Below, in pieces: positions 36,801 to 47,431 of a stretch of DNA of 64,000 nucleotides. Position numbers and translations under genes: made by a program. The stretch comes from Holtermannia corniformis (lineage: Eukaryota > Basidiomycota > Tremellomycetes > Holtermanniales): the NCBI GenBank assembly GCA_001599935.1, contig BCIJ01000012.1, forward strand, positions 222,483-286,482. The letters are read 5' to 3'. The notes beneath the pieces are model-generated. The model was not told where the DNA came from, ran no database searches, and saw only the letters and a list, made by a program, of their open reading frames with translations. Every line of letters starts with the position of its first letter. The first letter of the stretch is position 1.

Positions 36801-38848
36801 CAGATTCTGTCTATCCTCACACCCTACCATCCCGACATCCGACAAGAATGGGGCCAACTGGCGCTCGAATGGGGGACTTCGTGTCCTATTCGCCATCTTG
36901 CGTGTAGATCATTCCAGGCCTTTCGCATCCTCATGCCGCGAATCAGCCCAACGATGCTCGCCGACATGCTTGGACGGCTTTCGAACACCATCGCCGACCC
37001 TTCAGTTGAGATCCAAGCATTTAGCCGCGAGATCATCCACACGCTCTCTTCAATTGTGCAAGTCACTTCTGAGGATGATCTGCTGGCTGTGCCTCAAGTC
37101 TTCTGGTGCACGGCAGCATGCCTGTCAACCACGATCGAGGCTGAATACGCCAGTGTGGTCGATCTGCTGGCCAATTTGTTGGACAAGGTTGACTTGGGTG
37201 ACCCTGAAGTCGCTCGGCAGCTACAAGGTCAACAACCTCCAGAATGGACATCGCCAGATCTTCGACTCCAAGTCTTGTTGATGCGGGGTCTCAGATCTTC
37301 GGCGACGGATGAGGCTTCATTCGACGTCATCAGGCGGCTCGCTGGCATAACGCAGGATCTACTAGTCGACGACCACGCAGATCGTCTGGTTAACGGCCTC
37401 ATCGCCTCTGTCCCATGGCTTCTCAAGTCACTGGACGCCGGTGCGCCGAACGAAGAGATGGCTCTGCTTGCATCGGATCTCAGTCGGATGGCGGAGCAGT
37501 GCGACCGCCCCAATGTGGCGCGCTTGCTACTCTCATTCGCAAAGCACCGCTTCCGTTCCAAGGATGACTTTGTGCGCCAACTTGCAACGGCACTTCGAGA
37601 CGCACTGGCAACACACGCGTCGCGCGCCGTGACATCTCTGGTAGGCTTGATCCTCAACGCCAACGAATGGATCCGGGACAAGACGCTACAAGTCCTGAAA
37701 CTAGTCATGCAAGCCCCAGAAGCCCGAGCCCTGCTCAATGGCGACGGCGCGGAGCTGCTGATGCCTCTGTTGCGTCTGCTCAATACCAATTTGGCATCAT
37801 CAGCACTCGAGGTGTTGGAGGCACCCATCGCCCTGTCTGCAGGTCCAACCGCAGTCAACGTTCTACGTATGAGCTTTTCGGAGGACCACCGGCGTAGCTC
37901 GATCGCGAGCTCGGTCGATGGAGGGGTCTTCGGCGTTCCAGAGGGCAGCGGATGGGCCGTCGCTCGGTCTCGGGAGGAGGCTGCTATCACACGGCGCAAT
38001 GTACTTGCCGTGTTCAACACCTTTGCGATCGACACGCGGACCGCCTCGACACACTTTTCGACGGTGCTCCGGTTCGCTGACATTGCTGATCTTAACGGTG
38101 GTGGCATGTCGCTGGAGAACAATCAAAGTCAAGTCAGCTTTGACACGTCCACGACACACGATGTGCAGGCCAATGCCTCGATGGGCGATCTTGTCGGTGC
38201 GCTCCATTCGCTCAACCAATTCTTCGACGACGGAGGCGAGGACGACCCGGGTTCCGCCAAGCCGCCGACCTACCCTCCTCGCCATCAGCTGAGTGACAGC
38301 GCCAGTGAACAAAGGGTGCGAGCAATCATGTCGGTACGTTTAGACGATCTTATCAGAGGGTCTGGCTGACACCCCCATAGCGTGCACTGAATCGAACGAT
38401 GTCGTCTTCCTCGTTCGACGTGGGTCGGTCCGATAGCAGAGCCGACTTGATGTCCCATCGCACCGTGCCGTCAATCTCGGAGCACGAGTCGGGCGCCGAG
38501 TATGAACCGAGCGACACCGAAGGTAGTGTCACCCAGCACTTTCAGTTCCCACCACAAGCACATCGATCACAAGCGTCAATGTCGTCGCTGGGCATTGGTT
38601 CGGATAGCGACTTTGGCGAGAGCCAACAGGAGGGCGCTTTCAGTCTGGACGAGGCTCTGGGCGCGGGCTCGGACAACAGTGACGATACGGACGGTGGGAT
38701 GCCACCACTCCCAGTCCAGCAACAGCCAGGCAGCGAGATAGGCACTCCGACGAGTAACAAGACGCCGAGCCGCCTGACGCGACTATTGGCGAGCCGGGCG
38801 AGTAGCAAAACGCCGTCCCCTCGCACAGCCCAACATGGTCAATTCTAA
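30835..38848 (+). CDS. TAO3: Furry/Tao3/Mor2-type cell morphogenesis scaffold
   Basis: A very large HEAT/Armadillo-like scaffold of the RAM/MOR network, which supports the NDR kinase (Cbk1/Orb6) in polarised growth and cell separation. The start at 30835 (MSIVIP joined to DFEDDDLPLPTVGR) fits the short acidic N-terminus of fungal homologues. A Ser-rich disordered region (30950-31720) precedes the conserved Furry N-terminal block: ALHVLFRRFVKMADGKIELI, YPSVVAILATGAD, VYPEDDLDVSADFLHDVARW and RYWNASFPLAITALAVSPRE. Long exons of about 2.5 kb carry the helical repeats (32953-35340, 35560-38330). Near the C-terminus are the EDHRRSSIASSVDGGVFG and NVLAVFNTFAIDTRTASTHF blocks. A Ser/Asp tail ends TPSPRTAQHGQF. 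Estimated length is about 2,500 residues. Its stop lies 32 nt from that of YSH1, in convergent orientation. Confidence 0.93.
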
Positions 38849-38880
38849 GTTGTATCTATAGTGTAAAGGTAGAAGATGCA

Positions 38881-41614
38881 TCAAGTATCTGCCTTGATCA
38901 CTGCCTTCTCTGTCGGCTCTTCCTCGACTGCCTCCAGTCCTTGCCCCACAAATGCCCTCGAGAGTGGAGTGATAATCCCGAGTGCCATTTCGATGACAGC
39001 CTCGACGCGCTGCTTGAGTGCTTCACTCGGACTGGTCACGACCTGAAATCATCAGCTGCCTGTGCGCCTTTACAGCTCAACACACCATTGAGATGAGATC
39101 TACCCGTGTGACGATATCGTCGACCGTCACGTCCAAGTACAGCAACTCGTCTTCCTGCCCGTCCTCCATCGCCGTCTTTGGCTCTGATACATTGCCAAAG
39201 TGAGCCTCCAAGAAGGCCTGCAACCGCACAAAGTCTGCGTCAATCCTGTCCGATACGTGCTCGTGCGAGTGGGTGTGAGAGTGGGAATGAGAGTGTGGGT
39301 GATTTGTGACTGTTCTCTGTCAGTTCGGACCAGCCTGAAGTATGCTGTACTGACGCTTGACCGTCGCTGGGCTCGCTTCGATGCCGATCAACAACGCCAG
39401 TGCAGAGTCGGCAATCATGTCGTTGCTCGTATTCGACAGCCATTGGAGCTGCATCTCCGTTTCGGACAGTTGCACAATCGTCAACGCATTCATGATCTGC
39501 CAAGCATCTCAGCGCCTGTCACGCCGCAACGAGTTACTCACCGTCAGAGTCTTGCGTCCCAGAATATCCTTGCCGTCCTCGACTTCACCATACATGCCCT
39601 CAAGATGCCACCGGACCATGTCCCAGCCGACGCCCAAAGGCAACGACTGCTTTTGCAAGATGGTGCTGGTTGAAAGACCGGTAAAATCGCGCAAGTCTGA
39701 TGGGTCGAGCAAAGTGTAGGAAAAGTCTTTGGACACGAGGAGACCAGAAACGCTCGTGCCGTGCTTTGGACGTTCAGCGGCCAAGGAGCCGATAGCCTGT
39801 GATTGTCAACTTGACATACGATCGTTGCATTCTACCCACCTTGACCATTCGCTCGGCACGGAAGCTGAGCTCGAGCCTTTCGCAGTTGCGGGGTGTGTGG
39901 ATGTTGATTTCTTGGTCTTTGTCGGCGTACTTGTCGCGCAGCGCTGCTCGCAGACGACCCATTTGTGATGCCTCGCCATGTACGAGCACCTTGCTTAGGT
40001 TAATCTCAGCTAGCAGAACACAAGAGAATACGGACCACATGTTGAGCACCAATCTCCTGGATAAAGTTGGAGTTTTGCGCGTAGTCGACGTGCGCGCCAA
40101 ACGAGATCTCCTTGACCGACATTCGCCGTGGGATCGTGCGGCCATCAAGTGTCTCGATGGTCTCAGGCTCGCCGAGCAGTGTCTGTGCTTGTCAGCGGGG
40201 AGGCAAGCGAGAGTGTAGCATACATACTCGAGCCATTGTCCCCTCGATCGAATAGCCCGTGACAATGACACCATTCTTCGAATCCGGCGCCCACCGCTCC
40301 AACAACTCCCTCGAGAACCCATAGCTCATGAACTGGGCCGAGGCCATCACGACACACGGCGGGCCCTGCTTGTTCTCCTTTGGGTCTGTCGACTTTGTCG
40401 CGCGCCCAACTTCCTCAAGCTTGCGGAAATCCTTGAGCCATTTGACGTATTTGAACTCGAACGGGTTATCGCGCCGTGCGAACCGAGATCGGATGTTGGC
40501 GTTCATCGTGTGAACGTAGGTCTTGTAAACTTTCATGCCGCGGTTGAAGAGGCCAGAGGCGAAGTAGATTGGAATGTGTTGCAGTTCGGGGTGGTTGGAC
40601 CAGTATTCGTCAAGGAGGAGGGCGAGCTCTTGCCCGTTGCCAAAGGATGGGATCGGCATGAGACACCGGCCGCCTCGGCGCACAATGTTGGCGACGAGTG
40701 CTGTGGCGATCAGTGCTGCTTCACCCCCCTCCCAAGGTACGCACTCGTAAACTCCTCCTCCTTGTCCTTGCGATCTGGTAGCGTATGCACCCCAAATGTA
40801 CTCTCGCAAATCATGACGTCCGGTCGTACAGGCGGAACCTCGGCCATGACCAGATGTCGGTCTTCTTCTCGGCTATAATCGCCGGTATACAGCACCTTCA
40901 AGCCCGCAATCACAATCATGAACATTGACGCGCCAAGGACGTGGCCAGCGTGGTACGGAGTGAAATTTAGCCCACCAGCGATCCGGATATCTTGATGATA
41001 GTCGACGGCTATGATGTTTTGCCATGAAGCTGCAACGTCTGCTTCGGTGTACAGGCGGCCGGAAGGGTCGGCGTTTTGGTCGCTAGTTGGTTTAGCGTTG
41101 TACGCGAGGATTGTGTAGACTGACCTGATCCGCACAGTGTCCATCATTGTCAGGTTATAGATCGCCTTGGTAGCGTGGGTCATGTAGACTTTGCCATTGC
41201 CGTCCTTGAAGTTTGTCTATCGCGGTCAGCACGTTGACGTCGAGTGCACAATTGTACCTTTTCCATCACATACGGCAGAGCAGCGGCGTGGTCTACATGG
41301 AAGCTGTATACGATCAGCCATCTTCTCTTATCCTAGCAGTGCACGCACTGGGTGATGAGAATGGCGTCCACCGTACTCCAGTCCAGCTCATCCAAGAACG
41401 GCAAAGAGCCCATACCCGGATGCGCCGGGTGTAGGCCAGCATCGCATACGACCGTCCTCCCACGGTATTGGATGACACAGCACGAGCGCCCGACTTCCTG
41501 CCCGGCACCAAGCATGGTGATACTCAGTTTCGGAGAATCGAGTTCGCTCTCAATCTTGGAGGTTGACGGGGTGGGTTGCGCATGGTGCGGCTTGTGAAAT
41601 GTCCGCCGTGACAT
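38881..41614 (-). CDS. YSH1: mRNA 3'-end processing endonuclease YSH1/CPSF73
   Basis: The metallo-beta-lactamase/beta-CASP nuclease that cuts pre-mRNA before polyadenylation. The protein starts MSRRTFHKPHHAQPTPSTSK and then reads LGAGQEVGRSCCVIQYRGRT. The zinc motif HFHVDHAAALPY is split by an intron inside its first His codon (near 41340/41290). Further metal and active-site blocks are FTPYHAGHVLGASMF, LYTGDYSREEDRHL and VMICESTFGVH. The beta-CASP region carries MPIPSFGNGQELALLLDEYW, NPFEFKYVKWLKDF, VVMASAQFMSYGFSRELLE and TGYSIEGTMART. The C-terminal domain follows (MVKAIGSLAAERPKHGTSVS...). It ends EEPTEKAVIKADT with the stop at 38881-38883. Length, about 770 residues, is normal. No key residue is missing. 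Confidence 0.96.
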
Positions 41615-41847
41615 TGTGAAGGCAAGCTGATGCCTTTAAAGCCGAGTGAGTGGCCTGGATGCGTGTAGAAGAGTGTGTGTTGATGCAAAAGCGCCGGTGA
41701 GGACGGTCGTGAGTTTCAATATGCGCAATCTCCTAGCACGTATTTGAAATTGCTAGACCAGGTAGCAACAGCCAATCAGGTCTCTAGCAAGATCCGCACA
41801 GACGGCTAGGCGTAGCTTGCGAGCATTGACTGATCCCTTAAGCCACT

Positions 41848-42345
41848 ATGAACGGTCTCTCTGATCTCGAGCTCGTCGCACAAGCTATGAACGCGTCAGC
41901 AGCACCCGCAACAAGCCCTGCTCCCGCTGCCATCGCCGCCAAACCTCAGGCCGAGCCGGGAATCTCAGCAGACCTCGACCTCTCCTCCTTATCCGAAGCC
42001 GACCGTGCTGCCCTCCAACCCCTTCTCGACGCCTTGGAAGCCACCAACTTGAGCGAAGATGAGCTGGACGATGCGGAGCTGGACGGTCTGATGGCGCAGC
42101 TGGACAAGGCGGACGGGGTGGCGGACGATCTCGAAGCCAAGCTGGATCGGTTGTTGAGCAGTATGGGGAATGTCGAGGACGAAGCACGGGATTCGGGCGT
42201 GCAGGTGAAGCAGGATACGAAGGGTGACGAGGGCGGATCTTCGAAAAAAGCAACAGGCGATGGCAAGGCGGTTGAAAAGGGCGTGGCTGCAGGCGCGGTG
42301 GCAAAGGAGTCCCAAGAGAGTCAAGTGCAGCTACGGAAAGCATGA
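41848..42345 (+). CDS. Small acidic orphan protein, probable coiled coil
   Basis: An intronless 165-residue frame starting MNGLSDLELVAQAMNASAAP. An Ala/Pro-rich stretch is followed by a very acidic, Leu-rich helical region, rich in Leu, Asp and Glu, over about residues 45-115. The core reads LEATNLSEDELDDAELDGL and later DDLEAKLDRLLSSMGNVED. The tail is Lys/Gly/Glu-rich and probably disordered. The start context and amphipathic pattern support expression, but I recognise no family. It is divergent from YSH1 (233 nt) and convergent with PET100. Confidence 0.65.
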   Translation: MNGLSDLELVAQAMNASAAPATSPAPAAIAAKPQAEPGISADLDLSSLSEADRAALQPLLDALEATNLSEDELDDAELDGLMAQLDKADGVADDLEAKLDRLLSSMGNVEDEARDSGVQVKQDTKGDEGGSSKKATGDGKAVEKGVAAGAVAKESQESQVQLRKA

Positions 42346-42532
42346 GGTCAGTGTTGCCGTTCACGAGCAGTGTAAAGCTCATCTCATCGCTAAGAGTCAA
42401 GCGCAATAACTTGCCAGGCATCACGAACATTTTGAATGTATAATCCTTTGAAACACTACCAGCACCCAGAGTTGCGATATGGATACATTGTACACTGACC
42501 ACCTCACCACTCGCCGAATAAAGATATCTGGA

Positions 42533-43022
42533 TCATACCAGCCGCTCGCCTGGCTCCTTCATTCGCCGCCGCGCATCGGCCAGTGTAGGTAGCGCAGGGA
42601 TCTCATCGCTCGTAACTGTCGATGCCGATGTAGCGTTTCCGGCCCTACGCGCCAACCGCTCCGCCTTGAGCCGTTCCAGTTCTGAATGTAGTTCTTCGGA
42701 CGAGTGTGGTGGGCGCTACGATCCCTCGGCGTCAACGACTGCCCAACTTTCTGTTCACTGAGCACAACCAACGTACGTGCGTAGTCTCATACGGCGGCCA
42801 AATGATCTCCTTGTACTGCGATGGATCAGCACAGCACGGTACCAGCAAAGGCAGACGCACCGGCTGCACGTTGGCAGCATACCACTCGGGATCTCCAAAC
42901 TTGAACATCATGATGATCGGGAAGAACATGTAAAACCCAAACTTGACGACCTCGACTGTACCCCGCGTGAGTGTTTTCGCAGACACCAGACTGGAATGGT
43001 ACGTACGATTAGGACCTCCCAT
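42533..43022 (-). CDS. PET100: Cytochrome c oxidase assembly factor Pet100
   Basis: A small mitochondrial inner-membrane chaperone for complex IV assembly. A 16-nt first exon (MGGPN plus one base) splices to LEVVKFGFYMFFPIIMMFKF, giving the family N-terminus MGGPNLEVVKFG and the single membrane helix, then GDPEWYAANVQP. A middle exon includes EIIWPPYETT. The last exon reads SELHSELERLKAERLARRAG and ends ADARRRMKEPGERLV with the stop at 42533-42535. The spacing and Arg-rich C-terminus are typical of Pet100. Divergent from DSC2 by 191 nt. Confidence 0.9.
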
Positions 43023-43213
43023 GATGGCAACTGTCTAGCTCGATTTGTAGGCGACGTGTGGTGAGTAAAGTGCGCGAGCGCAGGTTTCCCACGGCGGCAC
43101 CAGCGCCAGCTCTATGCTCGACTGTAGACAGCTGCGTCGACGTCTTGACAAGCAAGAAGCAGTCCTGGCAGGGAGGAATAGGGCGTGAACGATCAAGAGA
43201 CTGTCCTGTCGAC

Positions 43214-44730
43214 ATGTCGGGTCAGTGGCGCGAGGCTCGGACGGTCGGTCGCTGACACCAAGCAGGCTTCCAGCATGCAGGCGTCACCAAAGGCCCGTCT
43301 CTTGCGTTGTGCTACGAGCCACATGAGAATGCTGAAACGTCTACAGGGATGATGCTATGGCTTGGCGTCGCCTCTCTGTCCGTCTCAATGCTCGACATCA
43401 AGCCATACTTCCACCTCCAGCTCGTCCCCCACATCACGAAATATCACCAAGTATGTCTTGCGCAGGTCCAGCTCGGCAGCAAGCTGACACTACCGTATAG
43501 ATGTGGCGCGTCCTAGTCCATCCACTGGTGTTTGTCAACTCGTCAGAGCTTTTGATGGGCATGCTGGTGCTATATCAGGTTGGTGTTGGCATCGAGAGGT
43601 GTGTGCGCTGGTGAGGGTCACGGGCGCAGCCGCTGATGGGCTTCAGATCGTTTGGCTCGCGCAAGTTTGCCGTGAGCTGGTCTACTTTCGCCAGGAATGC
43701 TGCTGAACACGACCTCATAGTCGTTCGTCCTCGTCACGTCTGTCACATCGACCTTCCTCTCGTCGGTTGCCATTCTGCTCTTTCATCGCATTGGGCTCAA
43801 CCAGATCCCTGCGGGACCATACGGACTCATCTTTGCACTGTAAGTCATACGGGGTTGCGCATACGCACGGCTAAGCTCGTGTGCACAGCCTGTGGCAACA
43901 TCACTGCATCGTCCCGGCCCTGTACCGAATGGACATTTTTGGCATCATGATGAACGACAAGTGGTTTGTTTACCTTCTCGCCTTGCAGGTGTGTTTACAG
44001 AACCGAACCTGCGCTTCGAATGCTCACTCTGCGCCAGCTATTCCTGTCCGACCCTCCCGCGTCCATCCTCGCCTCGCTCACCGGCCTGCTTACAGGTATA
44101 GCCTATCGCTCAAACTCAACCCTGACCCTCCCATTTCGCACACGCATCCGTTTCCGTCCACTGGCTTCTTACCGCATCCCACTATCCCTCCATCTCCTGA
44201 TCTCGCGCATCTTCACACCCCTCATCGGTAATAGCACTCCGCCGCGCCGGTCAAGTAGGGTGTTGCCAGGTCAGATTGCGGTCCCCATCGGTACACTAGC
44301 ACCATCCGCAAGGCCTACGCAGACGCTGGCGAGTGCGATCCGGAGTGGGACGGCGGCCGTGCGGCGACGGCCGGACCCGGCTCAAGCGCAGGCGCAGGAG
44401 GCAACACCTGGTGGCGAAGCGGACCCCGAGTCGCGGTCGGCTGTGGGCGAATGGGTCGATGACTTGACTGGGCGGGGTGGCACTCGTGCACCAACAGAAG
44501 AAGAGATTGCAACGTACGTATCTGTGCGCTTGCTGTGAATACGCTCAGGAAGTTGATCATGGCACGGCAGCATCACAAGCATGTTTCCGAATCTTGGGCG
44601 TGACGTCGTCGTGCGCGCTTTACAACGGAGGTATGTGCCCTGCGCGTACAGCCGCACGAGGTATTAACCAAGGTGCAGCGACTTCAACACGGCTCTCGCG
44701 GTCGAATCATTACTAGAGCAGAGTTCATAG
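43214..44730 (+). CDS. DSC2: Rhomboid-like Dsc2/UBAC2 protein of the Dsc E3 ligase, C-terminal CUE domain
   Basis: A catalytically inactive rhomboid fold of the Golgi/ER Dsc ubiquitin-ligase complex, which handles membrane-protein quality control and SREBP processing in fungi. The start is M-S-G joined to FQHAGVTKGPSLALCYEPHE. Helices follow: TGMMLWLGVASLSVSM, then LDIKPYFHLQLVPHITKYHQ, WRVLVHPLVFVNSSELLMGM and LVLYQVGVGIERSFGSRKFA. No Ser-His protease dyad is seen in the expected helices. After a linker of about 100 residues, DDLTGRGGTRAPTEEEIAT splices into a CUE domain: ITSMFPNLGRDVVVRALQRS, DFNTALAVESLL. Stop at 44728-44730. The C-terminal domain is CUE-like (MFP...ALxL pattern) rather than a classical UBA. 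Confidence 0.85.
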
Positions 44731-45068
44731 TGTCGCATAGCATCGCATCATATGTATAGTAGGGTCTTCAGTGCTAGTACCCACCCGCCGAGGGCGCGGG
44801 TATTCCAGTCTATTCGACGGGAGTGAGTCGCATGGCGTCTCTGCACTAGGTTGAAGCAAGACTGTGGTGATACCACGGCTCTAGATCCGCGATGCCAGGT
44901 TCCGGTTCCGGACCTACGCCCTCGTCGATGTCCGCGCGCGGGCAATCTTACCGCGAAGGAAGTTGAGAAGCTTCACCGTGTGCTCTTGCCTCGCTAGTCT
45001 AGCGCACGGGACGGGAAGGCCCGAAGGCTTCGATTCGAATACTGGCAACAGGCTGGGCGTTACTGGCA
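44731..45068. other. Intergenic region before the small Cys-protein array
   Basis: About 340 nt downstream of DSC2. A TTCGAAT near 45034 was examined as a possible tRNA B-box, but no cloverleaf could be folded. No supported exon. Confidence 0.4.
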
Positions 45069-45069
45069 C

Positions 45070-45282
45070 TTGACGACTCAGACGACGACATGTTTGGACT
45101 CGGAGAGTCCCCAGAGAGTAACAGTCGGACAGATTATACAGACCGGCCATCGATACGCGTGGGGGTCCTCAGGGTGTAGCACGACGGTGCGCGTCCCGAG
45201 TTGTGCAAATGGCAATGCCTGGATGCAGCGGGCAAGCGAGTGCATTATGTGTGGGCTTGTAATCGCCCTGTTGGCCCGTTGA
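45070..45282 (+). CDS. Possible first member of a small Cys-protein array (may be incomplete)
   Basis: An open frame of up to 70 codons with no in-frame ATG near its start. It is therefore either the second exon of a gene or a decayed copy. It contains GHRYAWGSSGCSTTVRVPS and, near the end, SECIMCGLVIALLAR, a C-x2-C pair close to the C-terminus. At DNA level CATCGATACGCGTGG here matches CATCGCTGCGCTTGG of the next ORF at 12 of 15 positions. This suggests common ancestry with the three ORFs downstream. No known family recognised. Confidence 0.35.
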   Translation: MTTQTTTCLDSESPQRVTVGQIIQTGHRYAWGSSGCSTTVRVPSCANGNAWMQRASECIMCGLVIALLAR

Positions 45283-45468
45283 GCGACCGTCATTTGATCA
45301 GATAGTCGTACTAGGCGTGTGCAGACCCCGTCGTGTGACACTGGAATGCTTCTTTTCAGTCGGCCAGGAGACTGACTTCCTTTGAGTCACAGGCCAAGCG
45401 CCAGTCTCGTCCTTGTCGGATCTTGTCCATGTCTGCCAGCACCATCACCGTTACCATCTCTCATCATT

Positions 45469-45732
45469 ATGTCAGTTGACGCTTCTCACCTCCCCGCGCT
45501 CAGACTCCACCTCGTCCATCGCTGCGCTTGGCACGGTCAACGCATCGAGACGCTAGCGTACAGCCCGACAGCGAGCGACGTCGCATCGCAAAGCTACGAC
45601 AAAGTCCGAACCAAAGTCGAGCCCAAGCTGCCCGAGTGCGCAGGCTGTCGCAAACCATATCATCTTCGACTGATTGAACCGGGTCCAGCGCCCGCACGAG
45701 CCAGATCCCGCAACCGCAGCGCGCAACCATGA
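45469..45732 (+). CDS. Small orphan protein with HRCAW and C-x2-C motifs (array member 2)
   Basis: An 87-residue intronless frame starting MSVDASHLPALRLHLVHRCA. It shares with its neighbours an H-R-C/Y-x-W block (VHRCAWHGQRIETL) about 15 residues in and a C-x2-C block (LPECAGCRKPYHLRL) near the C-terminus. The tail is Pro/Arg-rich and basic. The spaced Cys/His pairs could bind zinc, but this is inference. No similarity to a named family is recognised. The start was chosen because the ATG sits after a pyrimidine-rich leader and at the same relative place as in the next copy. Confidence 0.5.
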   Translation: MSVDASHLPALRLHLVHRCAWHGQRIETLAYSPTASDVASQSYDKVRTKVEPKLPECAGCRKPYHLRLIEPGPAPARARSRNRSAQP

Positions 45733-45931
45733 GATGCATCAGCTCTTGATCTTGGGTGACGCTGCGCCTTCTTTTGGGAACGATGCACCATCTCAATCCC
45801 GTTGAAGGCGTTTCGCATCGTGCGGATGCTAGAGCACCCGGCGGGCTTCCGTTGTGGAGCTCGAGCGTCCTTTCGCATGACGTCGCGAAGCCGAAGAGTG
45901 AAATCGAAGCCCACCAGCCCAAATGATTGCC

Positions 45932-45937
45932 TATAAA
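45932..45937 (+). promoter_or_regulatory. TATA box of array member 3
   Basis: TATAAA in GCCTATAAAGCG lies 69 nt upstream of the ATG at 46006, a usual distance. It supports transcription of this small gene. Confidence 0.5.
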
Positions 45938-46005
45938 GCGTAGTCCAAACCATGCGCTGACACTACCTTTCGCTTCTTTTCTTGCCGAGTCAAAAACAGT
46001 GCAGG

Positions 46006-46251
46006 ATGTCCACGACTACCTATTCGACTGTGGAGCTCGCCGGGACCCACCGCTGTAACTGGGGCCCGTCTCAGCAGCTGAAAGCGACTATCCAGGCGGC
46101 CAAGCTTCAGCAGCAGTTTGATAGTGCGAGTGCTGGGTGCGACTTGCAACACTCGGATGAGAGGTCGGTACTGCGAGCTGTCAACTGCCTGACATCGTCT
46201 TGTGGGACGTGTGGTCGTTCTCTCGCTTATAGCCAAGTGACGCGCAACTAG
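46006..46251 (+). CDS. Small orphan protein with HRCNW and CGTCGR motifs (array member 3)
   Basis: An 81-residue frame starting MSTTTYSTVELAGTHRCNWG. The THRCNWGPSQQL block corresponds to VHRCAWHGQ in member 2. The SSCGTCGRSLAYSQV end corresponds to TCGTCSRPVLV in member 4. The DNA TGTGGGACGTGT is identical in members 3 and 4. Two further Cys residues lie between. It has a TATA box upstream and ends in TAG at 46249-46251. An alternative reading with an intron starting at GTCGGT near 46170 exists but would remove the conserved end, so it is less likely. Family unknown. Confidence 0.55.
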   Translation: MSTTTYSTVELAGTHRCNWGPSQQLKATIQAAKLQQQFDSASAGCDLQHSDERSVLRAVNCLTSSCGTCGRSLAYSQVTRN

Positions 46252-46888
46252 ACAGAGTCTGCTAGTAGTCGTCTGGGACTCATGCAGTACTTGGCAAATG
46301 TGGGCGCATGAGCGTGATTCTACTGCCATTCGGAGAGCAAGTCGGTGCGCGTCGAGGATTTGACAACCGCTTTATCCAGCGGCTAAGCAGTTGAGAGTCA
46401 AGCTAGCTATACACTACCGTAGCATGGACAAGACTGAATCAAGACGACCTCACGCCGTTACCAATGATCACTGAAAACAGCTACATTCAGTCAACGATGC
46501 GCGCTGCGGTCCCTCACGACCTTGGCGAGATGATTGACGCTTCGGGACAGGATGCAACCCTGGGACTGTGTTCCAACGTTCTACTTTGCGAGCGTGAAGG
46601 CCATCAGCCTTCTGTTGCAGACAGTCTCGTTTGGCTGTGCCATGTACCAGCTGTTGCATGAGAAGCCCGAGCAACAGGGGGCAAATGTGCATAATCCGAG
46701 ACGGATGACCCGTGCGATGCTCTAGTGAAGGCCCGTAGACTCGAACGCCCGTCGAGAAGACGGGCTTCGTTCGCTCGCCCAAGATGGTCGCCAGCGTCAT
46801 CACGGCCCTACGCTTGGACTGAGTCACGCGTCGGACGCTGAAGTACCAAGGAGGATTGACAGCGGAGCCGTGCACGAACCGGTATAAG
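46252..46888. other. Spacer in the small Cys-protein array
   Basis: About 640 nt between members 3 and 4. It contains overlapping open frames on both strands (up to 152 codons on the minus strand), none with shared motifs or splice support. A short plus-strand frame with GLCSNVLLCEREG (near 46565-46600) could be a decayed copy, but it does not align. Confidence 0.35.
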
Positions 46889-47191
46889 ATGTCAAACCTT
46901 GACGGACGGTGGGCAGCACACGACATGACTGACCCCGAGCGTAGACTAAGCCCGAGCGAGCCAGTGTACTACCTGGACACGCTGAAAGTTGCAAGTTCGG
47001 TACCGCACTGCATGGATGATACGCACGGGGCATGGGAATGGGTAGTGTACCCCAAGCAGGAACAGCACGGCCAGAGTGTCAGCACATTTCTGCAGTCTAT
47101 CAACAACAACACGACGGCGACGTGTGGGACGTGTTCTCGCCCTGTCCTGGTCACCAGTGCGACGTTGATCTCGCGTCGGATGGCGGGATGA
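46889..47191 (+). CDS. Small orphan protein with HC...W and CGTCSRP motifs (array member 4)
   Basis: A 100-residue frame starting MSNLDGRWAAHDMTDPERRL. It contains SVPHCMDDTHGAWEWVVYPK, equivalent to the H-C...W segment of the other members, then FLQSINNNTTATCGTCSRPV with the C-x2-C pair and a short hydrophobic tail ending SRRMAG. Of the four members it is the longest and most acidic at the N-terminus. It ends about 145 nt before the upstream start of threonyl-tRNA synthetase. Function unknown. Confidence 0.5.
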   Translation: MSNLDGRWAAHDMTDPERRLSPSEPVYYLDTLKVASSVPHCMDDTHGAWEWVVYPKQEQHGQSVSTFLQSINNNTTATCGTCSRPVLVTSATLISRRMAG

Positions 47192-47431
47192 ATAAATGTC
47201 GAACAAGATGGCTAGCAAACCCTCGTATTGATAGGATTGCGAATGTCATCAGTGAACCAAAGTCGCCAAACCCCTTTGGATTTCGAGTCGTCCATGTCCT
47301 TTATACTCGAGTCAAGGTAGCAGCGGACCAAGTGGATGCTCGCGAGACACTGGCGAGCACTAGAGACAGTACACAGACTCGTCAGATCACCACACTCCCC
47401 ATTCAGAGTGAACGCACAGCATTGGCGCACA

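Noticed and set aside
45020..45050. GATTCGAAT resembles a tRNA T-loop (B box)
   Set aside because: T stem does not pair and no D-arm lies at a proper distance on either strand.
46468..46926. 152-codon minus-strand frame in the Cys-array spacer
   Set aside because: No splice continuation, no motif, and it overlaps the member 4 start region. Kept only as spacer.
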